Below are positions 1 through 8,161 of a stretch of DNA of 64,000 bases, one piece after another. Position 1 is the stretch's first letter. Each line of letters opens with the position of its first letter. The stretch spans positions 62,001 through 126,000 of the forward strand of contig JAFXTN010000025.1 of NCBI GenBank assembly GCA_017535785.1, written 5' to 3'. The stretch is from Butyrivibrio sp. GTDB taxonomy: Bacteria > Bacillota > Clostridia > Lachnospirales > Lachnospiraceae. Position numbers and translations under genes: made by a program. The notes under the pieces are model-generated. The model saw only the letters and a program-made list of their open reading frames with translations. It did no database searches and had not been told where the DNA came from.

Positions 1-141
1 AACTTGTAATCCTGCTCCACAACTTGTACATTTCGCATGGGCAAGCATTTGCTTGTTCTCTGATTTAATTATCTTGGCACCGCAACTCGAACAAAACGAT
101 GACCCTTCAGCTATTTCTGCTCCACAACTATTACAAAACAT
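1..141 (-). CDS. Zinc-ribbon protein, N-terminal fragment (runs off the left edge)
   Basis: The reading frame is open for 47 codons from an ATG at 141 to the window edge, so only the N-terminus is seen. It starts MFCNSCGAEI and shows three CxxC pairs: CNSC and CSSC close together, then CTSC after about 20 residues. This is the pattern of bacterial zinc-ribbon proteins that usually carry a membrane segment or another domain further on. The start overlaps the end of the upstream small gene by 11 nt, so the two are probably translationally coupled. Function cannot be given from this fragment. Confidence 0.75.
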   Translation of the reverse strand, partial: MFCNSCGAEIAEGSSFCSSCGAKIIKSENKQMLAHAKCTSCGAGLQV

Positions 142-289
142 GACTTCCTCCTGCTCCGCCAAACATAGGCGACATAAGGTACATTATTTCTAAATTGCCT
201 TTTCTGACTTCTTCTTTTGCTTTATCTACAGAATCAATTTCTGCAAAAGAAATGGTATTCTTTTTCTTAAATATATCAAATAAGCCCAT
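131..289 (-). CDS. Small protein of unknown function (MGLF-type start)
   Basis: A 52-residue protein starting MGLFDIFKKKN, an amphipathic, lysine-rich start often seen in peripheral membrane or short-C-terminal-domain proteins. I chose ATG 289 over the upstream in-frame ATG at 325 because GGAGA lies 5 nt upstream of it. No family is recognised. It is followed by, and overlaps, the zinc-ribbon gene. The promoter/leader and the first codons are repeated at about 10.7 kb, in front of a broken reading frame. Confidence 0.6.
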   Translation of the reverse strand: MGLFDIFKKKNTISFAEIDSVDKAKEEVRKGNLEIMYLMSPMFGGAGGSHVL

Positions 290-391
290 TTTTATTCTCC
301 TTCTCAAGCAGTATTTACGCGACATTAAAATAATAACATAAAAACAGCCCCCGGACTGAGCTTAATTTCCTGCCCAGTCCAAAAGGCTGTC
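279..391 (-). repeat. Direct repeat copy 1 (terminator + leader + first codons)
   Basis: This ~112-bp segment matches 10722-10833 in the same orientation with scattered substitutions (roughly 85% by eye). It covers a rho-independent terminator, an AT-rich promoter-like stretch, the ribosome binding site and the first codons (MGLF). The two copies bracket about 10.4 kb of accessory genes and relics. Confidence 0.8.
344..390 (-). terminator. Rho-independent terminator of the XRE-membrane gene
   Basis: On the minus strand, AGCC with an inner GGACTG pairs with CAGTCC and GGCT, followed by GTTTTTATG. It lies about 55 nt past the stop of the XRE gene and upstream of the MGLF gene. Confidence 0.75.
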
Positions 392-445
392 AATTAATTA
401 CATGTTTCATTTTAAAAAGCCATGATTTGACTCCCTGTACCTAGC

Positions 446-1381
446 TCAAGCTATGACTTCCGCCACGTTTTTACGCTTCTTGTACAGTGTTATAGTTTGA
501 TAAATAAACAATCCGAACAATATTATTTGGAACAGGCTGGAAACTATAAGGTGTGTATCGCTACAATCTTGTTCCCAGAACATATCTGTGCTTGTGCCCA
601 TTCTCAACGAAAACGTCCCCAAATAACCCCATACGGTTGTAATTATTCTTATAGCAAAAAATGCGCACAGCAATATCATCCAGATTATTCTTTTGCTATT
701 TCGAATGAAAAAGAAAAATGCTGACAAAACTATAATCAAATACCCCGAAATATTTACTAAAGGTATAAGAACAAAAGGTTCAAGAATATGGGCATGATCC
801 CAAAGACTAGGACATTCAATAAATAAACTTATGTATCCTACGTTCAAGTACAAAAGCTCCAGCGAGAAAAAAGATACTATAACAGCACCTACTCTCTTAG
901 GTGAAAGAGTTCCCTTTAATGCGTGAACCAACCCATATGCGAAGATTATCATATACAAAACATTTCTTATCTGTCCTGAGATCTCAATGACAGTTGAAGT
1001 GCCATTAAGAGCCGGTTCCCTTGTGCCTGTGGAAATAGCGATAATATTGGTTGTTAATTCATCCAGTATCAATATCAAAAAAGATACCACGATAAATGCA
1101 TACAACATGATCAATATATTATTCGCCCATTTTTTCTCTATAACAGGATTTCTTTCTACTACTTCATTCATATCTTCTCCGGACAATAGGTCGTCAAGGC
1201 TCACATCCAGTATCTCCGATATTTTCTTTGTAGTAGGAAGATCGGGAAATCTAACTCCACACTCCCAATGAGAAACAGACTGCCTCGTTACAAATAACTT
1301 CTCCGCCAGCGTCTGCTGGGTCATCCCTTTTTCTTCTCTAGCTCTTCTAAGCTGCTCACCAAATTCGACCATATTATCCAT
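446..1381 (-). CDS. XRE-family helix-turn-helix protein with C-terminal membrane domain
   Basis: A 311-residue protein. Residues ~7-66 are a Cro/CI helix-turn-helix (GMTQQTLAEKLFVTRQSVSHWE), which binds DNA. After a short linker come about six hydrophobic segments (residues ~85-300), so the regulator is membrane-anchored. This layout is common in Firmicutes, where the membrane part is thought to sense envelope stress or a ligand. Two starts are possible (ATG 1381 or 1372); GGAG lies 3 nt from the first and 12 nt from the second, so the start is uncertain by three codons. It ends at a clear terminator. The target genes are unknown. Confidence 0.85.
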   Translation of the reverse strand: MDNMVEFGEQLRRAREEKGMTQQTLAEKLFVTRQSVSHWECGVRFPDLPTTKKISEILDVSLDDLLSGEDMNEVVERNPVIEKKWANNILIMLYAFIVVSFLILILDELTTNIIAISTGTREPALNGTSTVIEISGQIRNVLYMIIFAYGLVHALKGTLSPKRVGAVIVSFFSLELLYLNVGYISLFIECPSLWDHAHILEPFVLIPLVNISGYLIIVLSAFFFFIRNSKRIIWMILLCAFFAIRIITTVWGYLGTFSLRMGTSTDMFWEQDCSDTHLIVSSLFQIILFGLFIYQTITLYKKRKNVAEVIA

Positions 1382-1493
1382 ATGCTCCTTTCAAAGTGTC
1401 ACCTGCAAGTGTAATTTCAGTATCTGTAATCCTCTGAAAATATTCAAGCAACACCTCAAAAAAACAATGTATCCGCTATGTAGCATCCGGTAT

Positions 1494-2098
1494 TTAGTAG
1501 CTAAAATACTCTAATTCTCCGCTATTTCTATTTCTAATGGTAACTACTCTGTTTTCCCTGTCCATATCGACATAGTCGCCTTGGCGAAGGGGAGAATATG
1601 TCTTATCATTTGCAGAAAAATCTACGCAGTCATTGTATACACTTCCGTATAGAGCGGGACCCATGTCACCTTCACTACGTTTTTCAAAATAAGTCGAATT
1701 CATCAAGAAATAGCCCAATCTAACTTCTTCATCAATATACTCAGTAAGTGCAGGAGTCGGATCAACATGATATCCAACGCCATTCACAGTGACATAGGAC
1801 CAAGCATGAGTCAAAGTTGAACTTCTGTATTTAAGCGCGTCAACTCCTACCTGAAGAAGCAGATAATTATATAAGCTGCACAGATCTCGGCAAACTCCCT
1901 GCTTTTCAAAAAGTGTTCTACAGGTTCCGTAGTACTCTTTCACCAATTGCTCAAAATCCGGAGAGTACTTAGCATCTTTTTCATCCATGTCATAGACATA
2001 ATTTCTCTCTACATACACATAGAGTGCCAGGATTTTTCGAAATCGTCGTAATCTGGACTGACATATGTATTAATTATATCCGCCGAATTTGTCAAGGT
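1494..2098 (-). pseudogene. Transglutaminase-like gene, broken
   Basis: The open part (1494-2018, from GTG) has the transglutaminase core: Cys in GVCRDLCSLYNYLL, His in THAWSYV and Asp in HVDPT, the Cys-His-Asp triad of the family. The N-terminal part is missing. Upstream in another frame, 2019-2098 encodes ADIINTYVSPDYDDFEKSWHSM, which would join smoothly to YVERNYVYDMD if two bases (a TG within ATGTGTATG) were removed. This points to a 2-bp insertion frameshift. An in-frame TAA at 2099-2101 closes that frame further upstream. The fragment could still be translated from GTG but lacks a normal family N-terminus. Confidence 0.6.
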
Positions 2099-2423
2099 TT
2101 ATTGTTTTCTTATCGGATGCCTAATTACGGTCTTAAGCTTCTCAGAAGCAACCTTTCTGGCATCACTAAGATAAATCCTGCTAAAATCATCTGCATATCC
2201 CGGGATCTCAAAAGAGTCCTGTCCATACGGTATCCATTCATAATAGAGATACCGCCTCCAGTTCCCTGCATAGTTCGAATTGGTATTCCAGCCTTGCAAA
2301 GAGCCTCTATATCTCTGCCTATTGTCCTCCGGGATACTTCAAACTGCTCCGCTAGTTCCGGTGCTGTGTTGTCTCTTTCTGTAACAGTATCAACAATATT
2401 CCGATTAGCCTGTCTATCTTCAT
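2099..2423 (-). pseudogene. WYL/YafY-type transcriptional regulator, N-terminal relic
   Basis: From ATG 2423 the first frame gives MKIDRLIGILLILLQKET. A shift of frame then gives a classic HTH_11 domain: TAPELAEQFEVSRRTIGRDI, followed by EALCKAGIPIRTMQGTGGG and MILAGF. A second shift continues as SDARKVASEKLKTVIRHP and ends at TAA 2099. The effector (WYL) domain is absent. The last ~30 codons may belong to the neighbouring transglutaminase relic rather than to the regulator. Two frameshifts and loss of most of the gene mark it as dead. Confidence 0.6.
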
Positions 2424-2455
2424 ATGCTTACCTTTCTTATTAATCCTACAAAAGC

Positions 2456-2481
2456 AAACAAGACAACAGTATGTCTTGTTT
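2456..2481. promoter_or_regulatory. 26-bp near-perfect palindrome, possible WYL operator
   Basis: Ten-base arms AAACAAGACA / TGTCTTGTTT flank ACAGTA. The site is about 33 bp upstream of the start of the WYL relic, where an autoregulatory operator would sit. It is also followed by T-rich sequence, so a weak terminator for either strand is an alternative. Confidence 0.45.
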
Positions 2482-2490
2482 ATGTTTTTT

Positions 2491-2524
2491 CCTGTACTCC
2501 TTTATTAGCACTAAAGAGTACAGG
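2491..2524. other. Stem-loop with 9-bp stem
   Basis: CCTGTACTC pairs with GAGTACAGG across a 16-nt loop. It lies 50 nt after the stop of the AAA_13 gene, so it may end that transcript, although the T-run after it is poor. Confidence 0.4.
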
Positions 2525-2575
2525 AAATACATGACATCGAAATAGTATAATATTTTCTAATAGCGCCGAATTATA

Positions 2576-4972
2576 TCACTTTAATGTATCCTTTATATCC
2601 TTACACCAAACCGACAAGTTCGTCTCTGCATGATCACATCCATCCAAGTGCGCTATTAGATGCTGTTTGTTTAAAAGATAAATAAAACACAGTATTTCCT
2701 TGGCAGTACGTTGCTTTTCCTCTTTTGAAATCACTGTGAAGAAATTATAATCTGACATTGCTTTAGTTTGGTCTAGTCTATGGCTTCCATTGTTCAAAAT
2801 CAATCTATACATCAGGTTTTCAAAATATTCCCTATACTCCTTTATTGGTAACCCCGCTAATATATTTTGATCTGTCGAAACCTTATCAATCCCCTTCTTA
2901 TACTGAAATGTTGAAAACGCTTCCAACATTTGCCTCATAATATTACCAATTACCATATCATATTCTTCAGCATTTCCGATTGCAAAGTTATATATTATTT
3001 TTATTAATTCCGTATACTCTTGGCGCTTATCATATGAAAAAATTACTATCTCATTCTGTTTTAGTTCATATAATCTATATACTCTTTTTTCACCAGGATA
3101 TTTTTTATTTATTGCATCAATAAGTTCCTCAAAAATCTTGTCAGAATCATAAAATGTCAACAAATCATGCGTCATTATTACTGCTCTAGTTAAAGCATTT
3201 CCTAGCAGAAATTTTCCAATTTGATACCTTAAAAAAGACATAATCCCCGTCTTATTTTCAATATCAAAACTTGAAACCGGATCATCAATTACCAATAAAT
3301 ATTCATTATTGTATGCATTTATTTCTTCCTGATACTGAAGTATACTAGCAAAAAAATAACATAAACCTATTATATTTCTTTCTCCTTGCGATATCTGTGA
3401 AGGTTTAACATTTTTTCCATTTGAAAGCAGAACATAATTATCATCACGATAGTCTATAACAAATCTATCTTTTGAGAAGAATATGTACTTTAAATTATTA
3501 TTGATAATTGAAATTGCAACTTCAACATTCTTTTGCTTTGCCTCTAGCTCATCAACCTTTATCTTGGCATTATTATACGCCTCTCGTTTTTCAATCAACT
3601 TTTTTCGCTCTATCTTGAGCTGTGCCTCTGCAGCTAAATAACGCATATAATAATCCATTATATCAAGATGCGCTATAGCATTATTGATTTCCGTCAGCTT
3701 GTCAATTATTGGTTTAGTAGCGGTTATTTTTTTATTATAATCAAGTCATTCAGCCTCTAAATCCGCAAGGGCTGCCGTTAATTGTGATAGTAAATCAGAA
3801 ATCCGACCTATCTCCTGCTCACACGGAGTATAGGGATCATCAATTTTGCTTTGAATAATTATATTATTCTTTAAAATCGTTTCATTTATCTGATTCACCA
3901 AATTAACACATATTGGATTATTATTTGTAAGCTTTGTGAATGGCGAAAATTCCACATCAATACCATGTAGAATAAAAGTCTTAAGTGCTTCTTGGTGCTC
4001 TTCTACTGCCTTACTAAGAACCTTCTGTATACTTTGCACCAAATCTTCCTTATACTCTTTAGAGACTTTTTGTAAACACATAGGACATTTTCCTACTGTT
4101 TCGTCAGAAAATACCTTGAGCATTTGGCTTAATTGAGTTGTATTACCAGATTGTGCAAGTTCAAGTAAATAATGTTCTCTTTCCGACAGTTCAGGCTTTT
4201 CAATTTTCGCCCTTAACAAATCTATGATGCTTTCCTCATTGTACTCTACTGATACATTAGGCACTTTAGTCAGAATGGTTGCTTCACCCTGTTGAGCGAT
4301 TCGCAACTCTTTTATTTTTTCGTTGAAATCTATTATTAACTGGTCACGAGTTTTTGTAGTTGTAATAGAGATAAATTGTTTATATGTATCATCGCTTACT
4401 CGTGTATTCTGCCGGTTACCTTTTATCAGTTTGTCTCTACCAGCCCAACAATCATCACCTTGCAAAGCCCACCGAATTTCCTTTATATATTTCTTAGGTG
4501 ATTTATCATCGTCTAAATTTTCATATTCAAGCACAACGGATTTTTGGGCATCATACTCTCTTTCAAATTCAAAAAGTGCTTTACGAGCACCTTCCAATTG
4601 TTCCTCTATTTCAGCTTGTTGTCCTAGCATAATAATCGTGTCTAATCCAGAATCATGAAATTTTATATTCTTATCCACATAATCTTCATCAAATACAAAA
4701 ATATGCTTTTTCTCTTCATCACTTAACATTATTGAGTTGCCAGCAGCATCTATAAAGTTCGCATGGTTAATTGTTTCAGAAACTTCTCCTTTAACTTTTT
4801 TGACTGCTTTTGCTAATGTACTCTTTCCAGCACCATTACGCCCATATACTAATGTTCCTTTTACTTTTTTGATTTTTTTACTATTAGCTTCATGCGGATT
4901 AAAGAACAAAATATCTGTCAATGATTCAAAATTAGCGCCTTGAAATCTAATACCCGCAACATCTTTCAACAT
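2576..4972 (-). pseudogene. RloC/PrrC-like zinc-hook ATPase (AAA_13), interrupted by one in-frame UGA
   Basis: Two open parts (3746-4972, 408 aa; 2576-3658, 360 aa) are in the same frame, separated by TGA at 3746-3748 and 29 sense codons. Read through, the product is about 798 residues. The first part has Walker A GRNGAGKST (~44-52), coiled coil, and a CPMC zinc hook (C296, C299). The second has coiled coil, the ABC signature SQGER, Walker B LLVIDDP with SSFD, and the H-loop MTHD. An R-x3-E pair (RQMLE) and a later NGSH His resemble the Arg-Glu-His triad reported for PrrC/RloC anticodon nucleases, but generic AAA_13 proteins share similar residues. This family guards against phage. The UGA makes it a probable pseudogene; leaky readthrough (UGA followed by C) or a sequencing error are alternatives. 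No hsd genes are nearby. Confidence 0.75.
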
Positions 4973-4989
4973 AAGTAAACACCATCCTT

Positions 4990-5218
4990 TTATGCAAATT
5001 CTAAGTTCAGAGGATTTGTCAGCATAGCATTGTAAATGTATTTATTATCATCTATCAGCGGATTTATATAAACACTTCATTCATAAAAAAATAGAAATCC
5101 ATGCCTTTATCCTCAGCCAATTGTCTTTCCCGCTGTTTTCAACTGATTTATCAAAATCCCTATCATTAACGACCTTGTTAACTCGTCATCTGATGTCATT
5201 CATATCATTTTCAAACAT
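4990..5218 (-). pseudogene. Shredded small gene, unidentified
   Basis: Peptide-like stretches run through all three frames in order: MFENDMNDIR, a TGA at 5186-5188, RVNKVVNDRDFDKSVE, then KQRERQLAEDKGMDFYFF and MNEVFI in the next frame, then NPLIDDNKYIYNAMLTNPLN and LEFA up to TAA at 4990. Their coding-like composition and order suggest one gene of about 70 codons with one stop and two frameshifts. The family is not recognised. It sits between the RES gene and the broken ATPase, on the same strand. Confidence 0.45.
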
Positions 5219-5226
5219 TCAGTGAC

Positions 5227-6492
5227 TCACACGTCTCGGCTTTTTATCACATTAAGATCGCTATCAACGTGACTTAGACTCTCAATCATAAATGATTCTG
5301 TAAACACTCTGTTTATTGGCAAAGCATCAAAATAGTATTTTTCACCAAAAGGATACGGATATGAATTTGATGTATACTGTGGATCTGGTCCCACAAAGAA
5401 TACATAGTTTTTTCCTCCCCCGACACTACTCTTAAAACATATCCCATCGTACCCCTTAGTTTTGTAATACTCCGCAACAAGTTGCGTTGCGGCATATTCA
5501 TACGAGTGGTCATCTTTCTTATCTGAAACAGGCTCAGATATCTCTTTTACAAAACTCCTCCAAAAGTCATTCATCCATGTATTATCATGATCATATTCCG
5601 GATCAAATATACTATCAGGGGCAAAATATTTGTTATCCGACAGATCCAATATTTGCAACTCTTCGATAGAAACAAATTCTGCGATAATTGCTTCTTCTCC
5701 TGGATGAACTCTGCATTCTTGTAAGGTGGTTTCTTTGTCTGAGGCTAAATATAAATAGGGTATGCCAGCAGGGCTCATCCTATTTGTTTTTGCATATATT
5801 GCTGGAGGTGGCCCCATTTTTGAATATGGTTCTATTGTGTCGATAGGCAAAAGTGATTCTTCTGTTTTTCTAGCCCTATAGAACTTAGTCCCACTTGGAA
5901 TATCAATAATAAAGTCATATATATACGGATCCATCCTCTCCAAATATTCACCCCGTATATTAAACCCTTGCGGATCAAAGAATCGACTATAATGCTTTAT
6001 TATATGTTTAAATGATTCCCACGCATGAAAGACTCTTGTCTGTTCGCTTCCATAAAGATCTTCTTTGATTACCCAATTTTGTGAGTCTATATCATCATAT
6101 GGATCCTCAGCCCCTTTTTGAATATCACGATATGAATACAAATTTTCAAATAAATCATCTAAAAGTGTGGTTTCTATTGTATCTTCATTGAAAATCATTT
6201 CCTCATCCATTAGAATTTCACGTATACTGTATGTTGTTGCTTCTTCACCGTTTGGTCCCAAATACATCTTTTCTTCCGAATCGTACATAACCCCTGTTCC
6301 GTCATCGCATCCCTCATACGCTTTATCTATGCAATCCCGAAGATAAATTCCCATTTTTTTAAGTGACATCAAATGTGTTCCAAGCCTTTTACAATATGGG
6401 CAATCTCCAGTTTCCTCATAGTTATCTTCAATATACTGCTGGATATACTGATTATCAAAACAATGCGGACAACAAAACGACTCTTTAATCAC
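5227..6492 (-). CDS. RES-domain protein with zinc-finger/HEPN-like N-terminus
   Basis: A 421-residue protein starting at a GTG with a GAGGGGG ribosome binding site. Residues 7-40 hold CPHC and CPYC pairs (a zinc finger); ~80-170 is acidic and helical, as in the HEPN-like domains that precede some RES domains. The RES fold follows at ~195-395: KFYRAR, then NRMSPAGIPYLYLASD, TTLQECR, YEYAATQLVAEY and YDGICFKSSVGGGKNYV. RES toxins of Xre-RES systems degrade NAD+. Here no Xre-type antitoxin is adjacent, and the larger form with an N-terminal domain is usually stand-alone. Role in phage or plasmid defence is inferred from the family and from the neighbours. Confidence 0.75.
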   Translation of the reverse strand: MIKESFCCPHCFDNQYIQQYIEDNYEETGDCPYCKRLGTHLMSLKKMGIYLRDCIDKAYEGCDDGTGVMYDSEEKMYLGPNGEEATTYSIREILMDEEMIFNEDTIETTLLDDLFENLYSYRDIQKGAEDPYDDIDSQNWVIKEDLYGSEQTRVFHAWESFKHIIKHYSRFFDPQGFNIRGEYLERMDPYIYDFIIDIPSGTKFYRARKTEESLLPIDTIEPYSKMGPPPAIYAKTNRMSPAGIPYLYLASDKETTLQECRVHPGEEAIIAEFVSIEELQILDLSDNKYFAPDSIFDPEYDHDNTWMNDFWRSFVKEISEPVSDKKDDHSYEYAATQLVAEYYKTKGYDGICFKSSVGGGKNYVFFVGPDPQYTSNSYPYPFGEKYYFDALPINRVFTESFMIESLSHVDSDLNVIKSRDV

Positions 6493-6515
6493 TTTTCAAC
6501 CCCCTCTTTCTATTA

Positions 6516-6614
6516 TCAATCAAACTCTTTTACATTCATCTGTGGTAGTACTCTTCCTCCACAAGAATCATCATATAGGCCTATACTATTATGTTTATTT
6601 AGCCATTTTTCATT
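6516..6614 (-). other. Open 33-codon stretch without a start codon
   Basis: Between the AlbA_2 and RES genes, one minus-strand frame is open and reads like protein (ending SCGGRVLPQMNVKEFD). It has no ATG/GTG/TTG with a ribosome binding site at its beginning and begins inside the AlbA_2 stop region. It may be a relic of a former C-terminal extension or a deleted gene. Otherwise this gap holds only the leader of the RES gene. Confidence 0.25.
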
Positions 6615-7938
6615 TTACAACAGCCCAACTTCCGTTCTTATTTGATCCAATACGCTCTATCAACCCTTTTTTCTTCAAACTAACCAAGGTACGTTCTATA
6701 GTTCTCTTTGTAACTCCTACTTCTATAGCTATCTCTTCAGCCGTCATTTCCGGATTACTTATCAATAAACCAAGTACAGCTTTTTCCGTTTTATTTATAC
6801 CGACATTTATACCGACACTTATACCGACACTTTGCCCACTCATCTCCAATACATTTTTATCATATGGAATCCTGCACTTAATATAATTGTCTGTAATTTC
6901 AAAAGCTTCTTTGCCATATTTCTTTATAATTGTCGGAACCCCATGCCCAGTATGCTCTGTAAGTCCCATATTTAAAAAGACTCTCATTAGCGTAGAGTTT
7001 CGTGGATGGCTTATTCCTTCGTAAAAGTCTTCTATTGACATTCCACTAGGTAATCCTCCATGAGATAATATTTCCATCCGATCAGTAAATAAAGAAATCT
7101 GAGGTTCTGTCACAGTCCAGTCATTATGAACCAGTGCGTTTAACACAGCCTCATTAACAGCATCAAAATCGAAAAGATACCTGTCTTTTCTGGGTCTTAC
7201 AGTCGTATCTGATATACAGATATTCTCAGCTGATAGTCTTGCCTTAATCTTTTCATAAACCGACAATATACATCCGAACCCGAAATCATTTCTTTCAGAA
7301 ATTGCCGCTTTATCTATGCCATTAAATTTGACGAATGTGAAAGGAATATTATTCTTATCCGCAAGCAACTCAGCTAAAAGATTATAATCTCCGTCTTTGT
7401 TACGCAGATTGAAGTTGGCTTCAAAGGATGAATCATCAACATGAAAGCCCTTCTCCGCATAGTAAATCTTTAATTCTCTAAATGTAAGGTCTGCCCGTGA
7501 TGCACGTTTTTTTAGCATATATTCTTCATCATAGAAGTTTTTTTCATAACGGATACGAATCTGCTCCGATGTCATTTCTTTGCAGGTTGTTCCAATTCTG
7601 ATCACGCAGCCGCTTGAAGAAAAACCATACTTCTTCTGGCAGTATATATTTCTTGTTCCTTTTGAAATATACAAGGCGATAATCGTCTTCCCTGCATCAA
7701 ACTTTAGTTCCGTGCGTATTTCTTCTTGCGGATTTGGTTCAATCTGCATTGTAATCACGTCAGATATCTTTTTTAAAGTTTCATCAATTTTGTCAACACC
7801 GACAACATTCCCGCTATCATCAACCCCGACAAATATCTGACCGCCATCAGCATTCAAAAAAGCCACTATATCCTTACAAATGGTATCTGTATATTTTGCC
7901 TTTAATTCAACTTTTTCCGATTCAATATATTGGCTCAT
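6610..7938 (-). CDS. AlbA_2 (Schlafen-like) ATP-binding regulator with winged-helix C-terminus
   Basis: A 442-residue protein. Residues ~1-130 form the AlbA_2 domain (start ESEKVELKAKYTD, then FLNADGGQIFVGVDDSGNV). Residues ~260-360 match the HATPase_c_4 region (NEAVLNALVHNDW, ILSHGGLPSG, HPRNSTLMRVF, GHGVPTI). Residues ~385-442 are a winged helix (MTAEEIAIEVGVTKRTIERT), so it binds DNA and is probably a transcriptional regulator. A short repeat linker, VGISVGINVGIN (~370-382), joins the last two parts. The DNA coding for this linker is nearly the same as three direct repeats in the gene's own promoter. No target operon is adjacent. Confidence 0.85.
   Translation of the reverse strand: MSQYIESEKVELKAKYTDTICKDIVAFLNADGGQIFVGVDDSGNVVGVDKIDETLKKISDVITMQIEPNPQEEIRTELKFDAGKTIIALYISKGTRNIYCQKKYGFSSSGCVIRIGTTCKEMTSEQIRIRYEKNFYDEEYMLKKRASRADLTFRELKIYYAEKGFHVDDSSFEANFNLRNKDGDYNLLAELLADKNNIPFTFVKFNGIDKAAISERNDFGFGCILSVYEKIKARLSAENICISDTTVRPRKDRYLFDFDAVNEAVLNALVHNDWTVTEPQISLFTDRMEILSHGGLPSGMSIEDFYEGISHPRNSTLMRVFLNMGLTEHTGHGVPTIIKKYGKEAFEITDNYIKCRIPYDKNVLEMSGQSVGISVGINVGINKTEKAVLGLLISNPEMTAEEIAIEVGVTKRTIERTLVSLKKKGLIERIGSNKNGSWAVVK
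6796..6830 (-). repeat. Operator-like triplet repeat inside the AlbA_2 gene
   Basis: Three 12-bp tandem units of the form ATACCGACAYTT (plus strand) encode VGI-SVGI-NVGI. A 22-bp exact match to part of this array occurs 1.2 kb away in the promoter region (8007-8028). Confidence 0.8.
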
Positions 7939-7975
7939 AACAACGTCCTTTCCAAATCATAAAATTCGTAATCTT

Positions 7976-8004
7976 ATTATAATATTATTCCGACATTCTT
8001 TCAA
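7976..8004 (-). promoter_or_regulatory. Sigma-A promoter of the AlbA_2 gene
   Basis: On the minus strand TTGAAA (7999-8004) and TATAAT (7976-7981) are separated by 17 bp. One ATGTCGG repeat falls in the spacer and two lie just upstream of the -35, as expected for a regulated promoter. Confidence 0.75.
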
Positions 8005-8030
8005 TATATACCGACATTTATACCGACATT
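7987..8030 (-). repeat. Three ATGTCGGNATA direct repeats over the AlbA_2 promoter
   Basis: Copies are at 7987-7997 (inside the promoter spacer), 8008-8018 and 8020-8030. They match the repeat in the 3' part of the gene itself. They are probably binding sites for the winged-helix domain (autoregulation); this is inference. Confidence 0.6.
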
Positions 8031-8104
8031 TTTGTGTTTTACTCTTTCTTTTTTGCTACTTTATTTACCACCTTATTTGCTATCTTAATTGCTACTCATC
8101 CATA

Positions 8105-8134
8105 GAAAAAGCACCCTGCATAACGCAGAGTGCT
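8105..8134 (-). terminator. Rho-independent terminator
   Basis: Minus strand AGCACTCTGC - GTTAT - GCAGGGTGCT followed by TTTTTCT. It lies past the phosphatase relic repeats and upstream of the AlbA_2 promoter. Between it and 8030 the minus strand has a 12-bp periodic run (GTAGCAATTAAG-like units) of unknown meaning. Confidence 0.7.
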
Positions 8135-8161
8135 CTCATCATTCATCGGGTAGTCCACCTT

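Noticed and set aside
2073-2095. TTGACA and TATAAT boxes on the minus strand before the transglutaminase relic
   Set aside because: The spacer is only 11 bp, too short for a sigma-A promoter, and the boxes lie in relic coding sequence.
2024-2443. 139-codon plus-strand open frame
   Set aside because: It is antisense to the WYL and transglutaminase relics, has no ribosome binding site and a composition expected of a shadow frame.
3746-3748. UGA as selenocysteine codon
   Set aside because: The sequence after the UGA is AT-rich and shows no bacterial SECIS-like stem-loop, and the position is in coiled coil, not a redox site.
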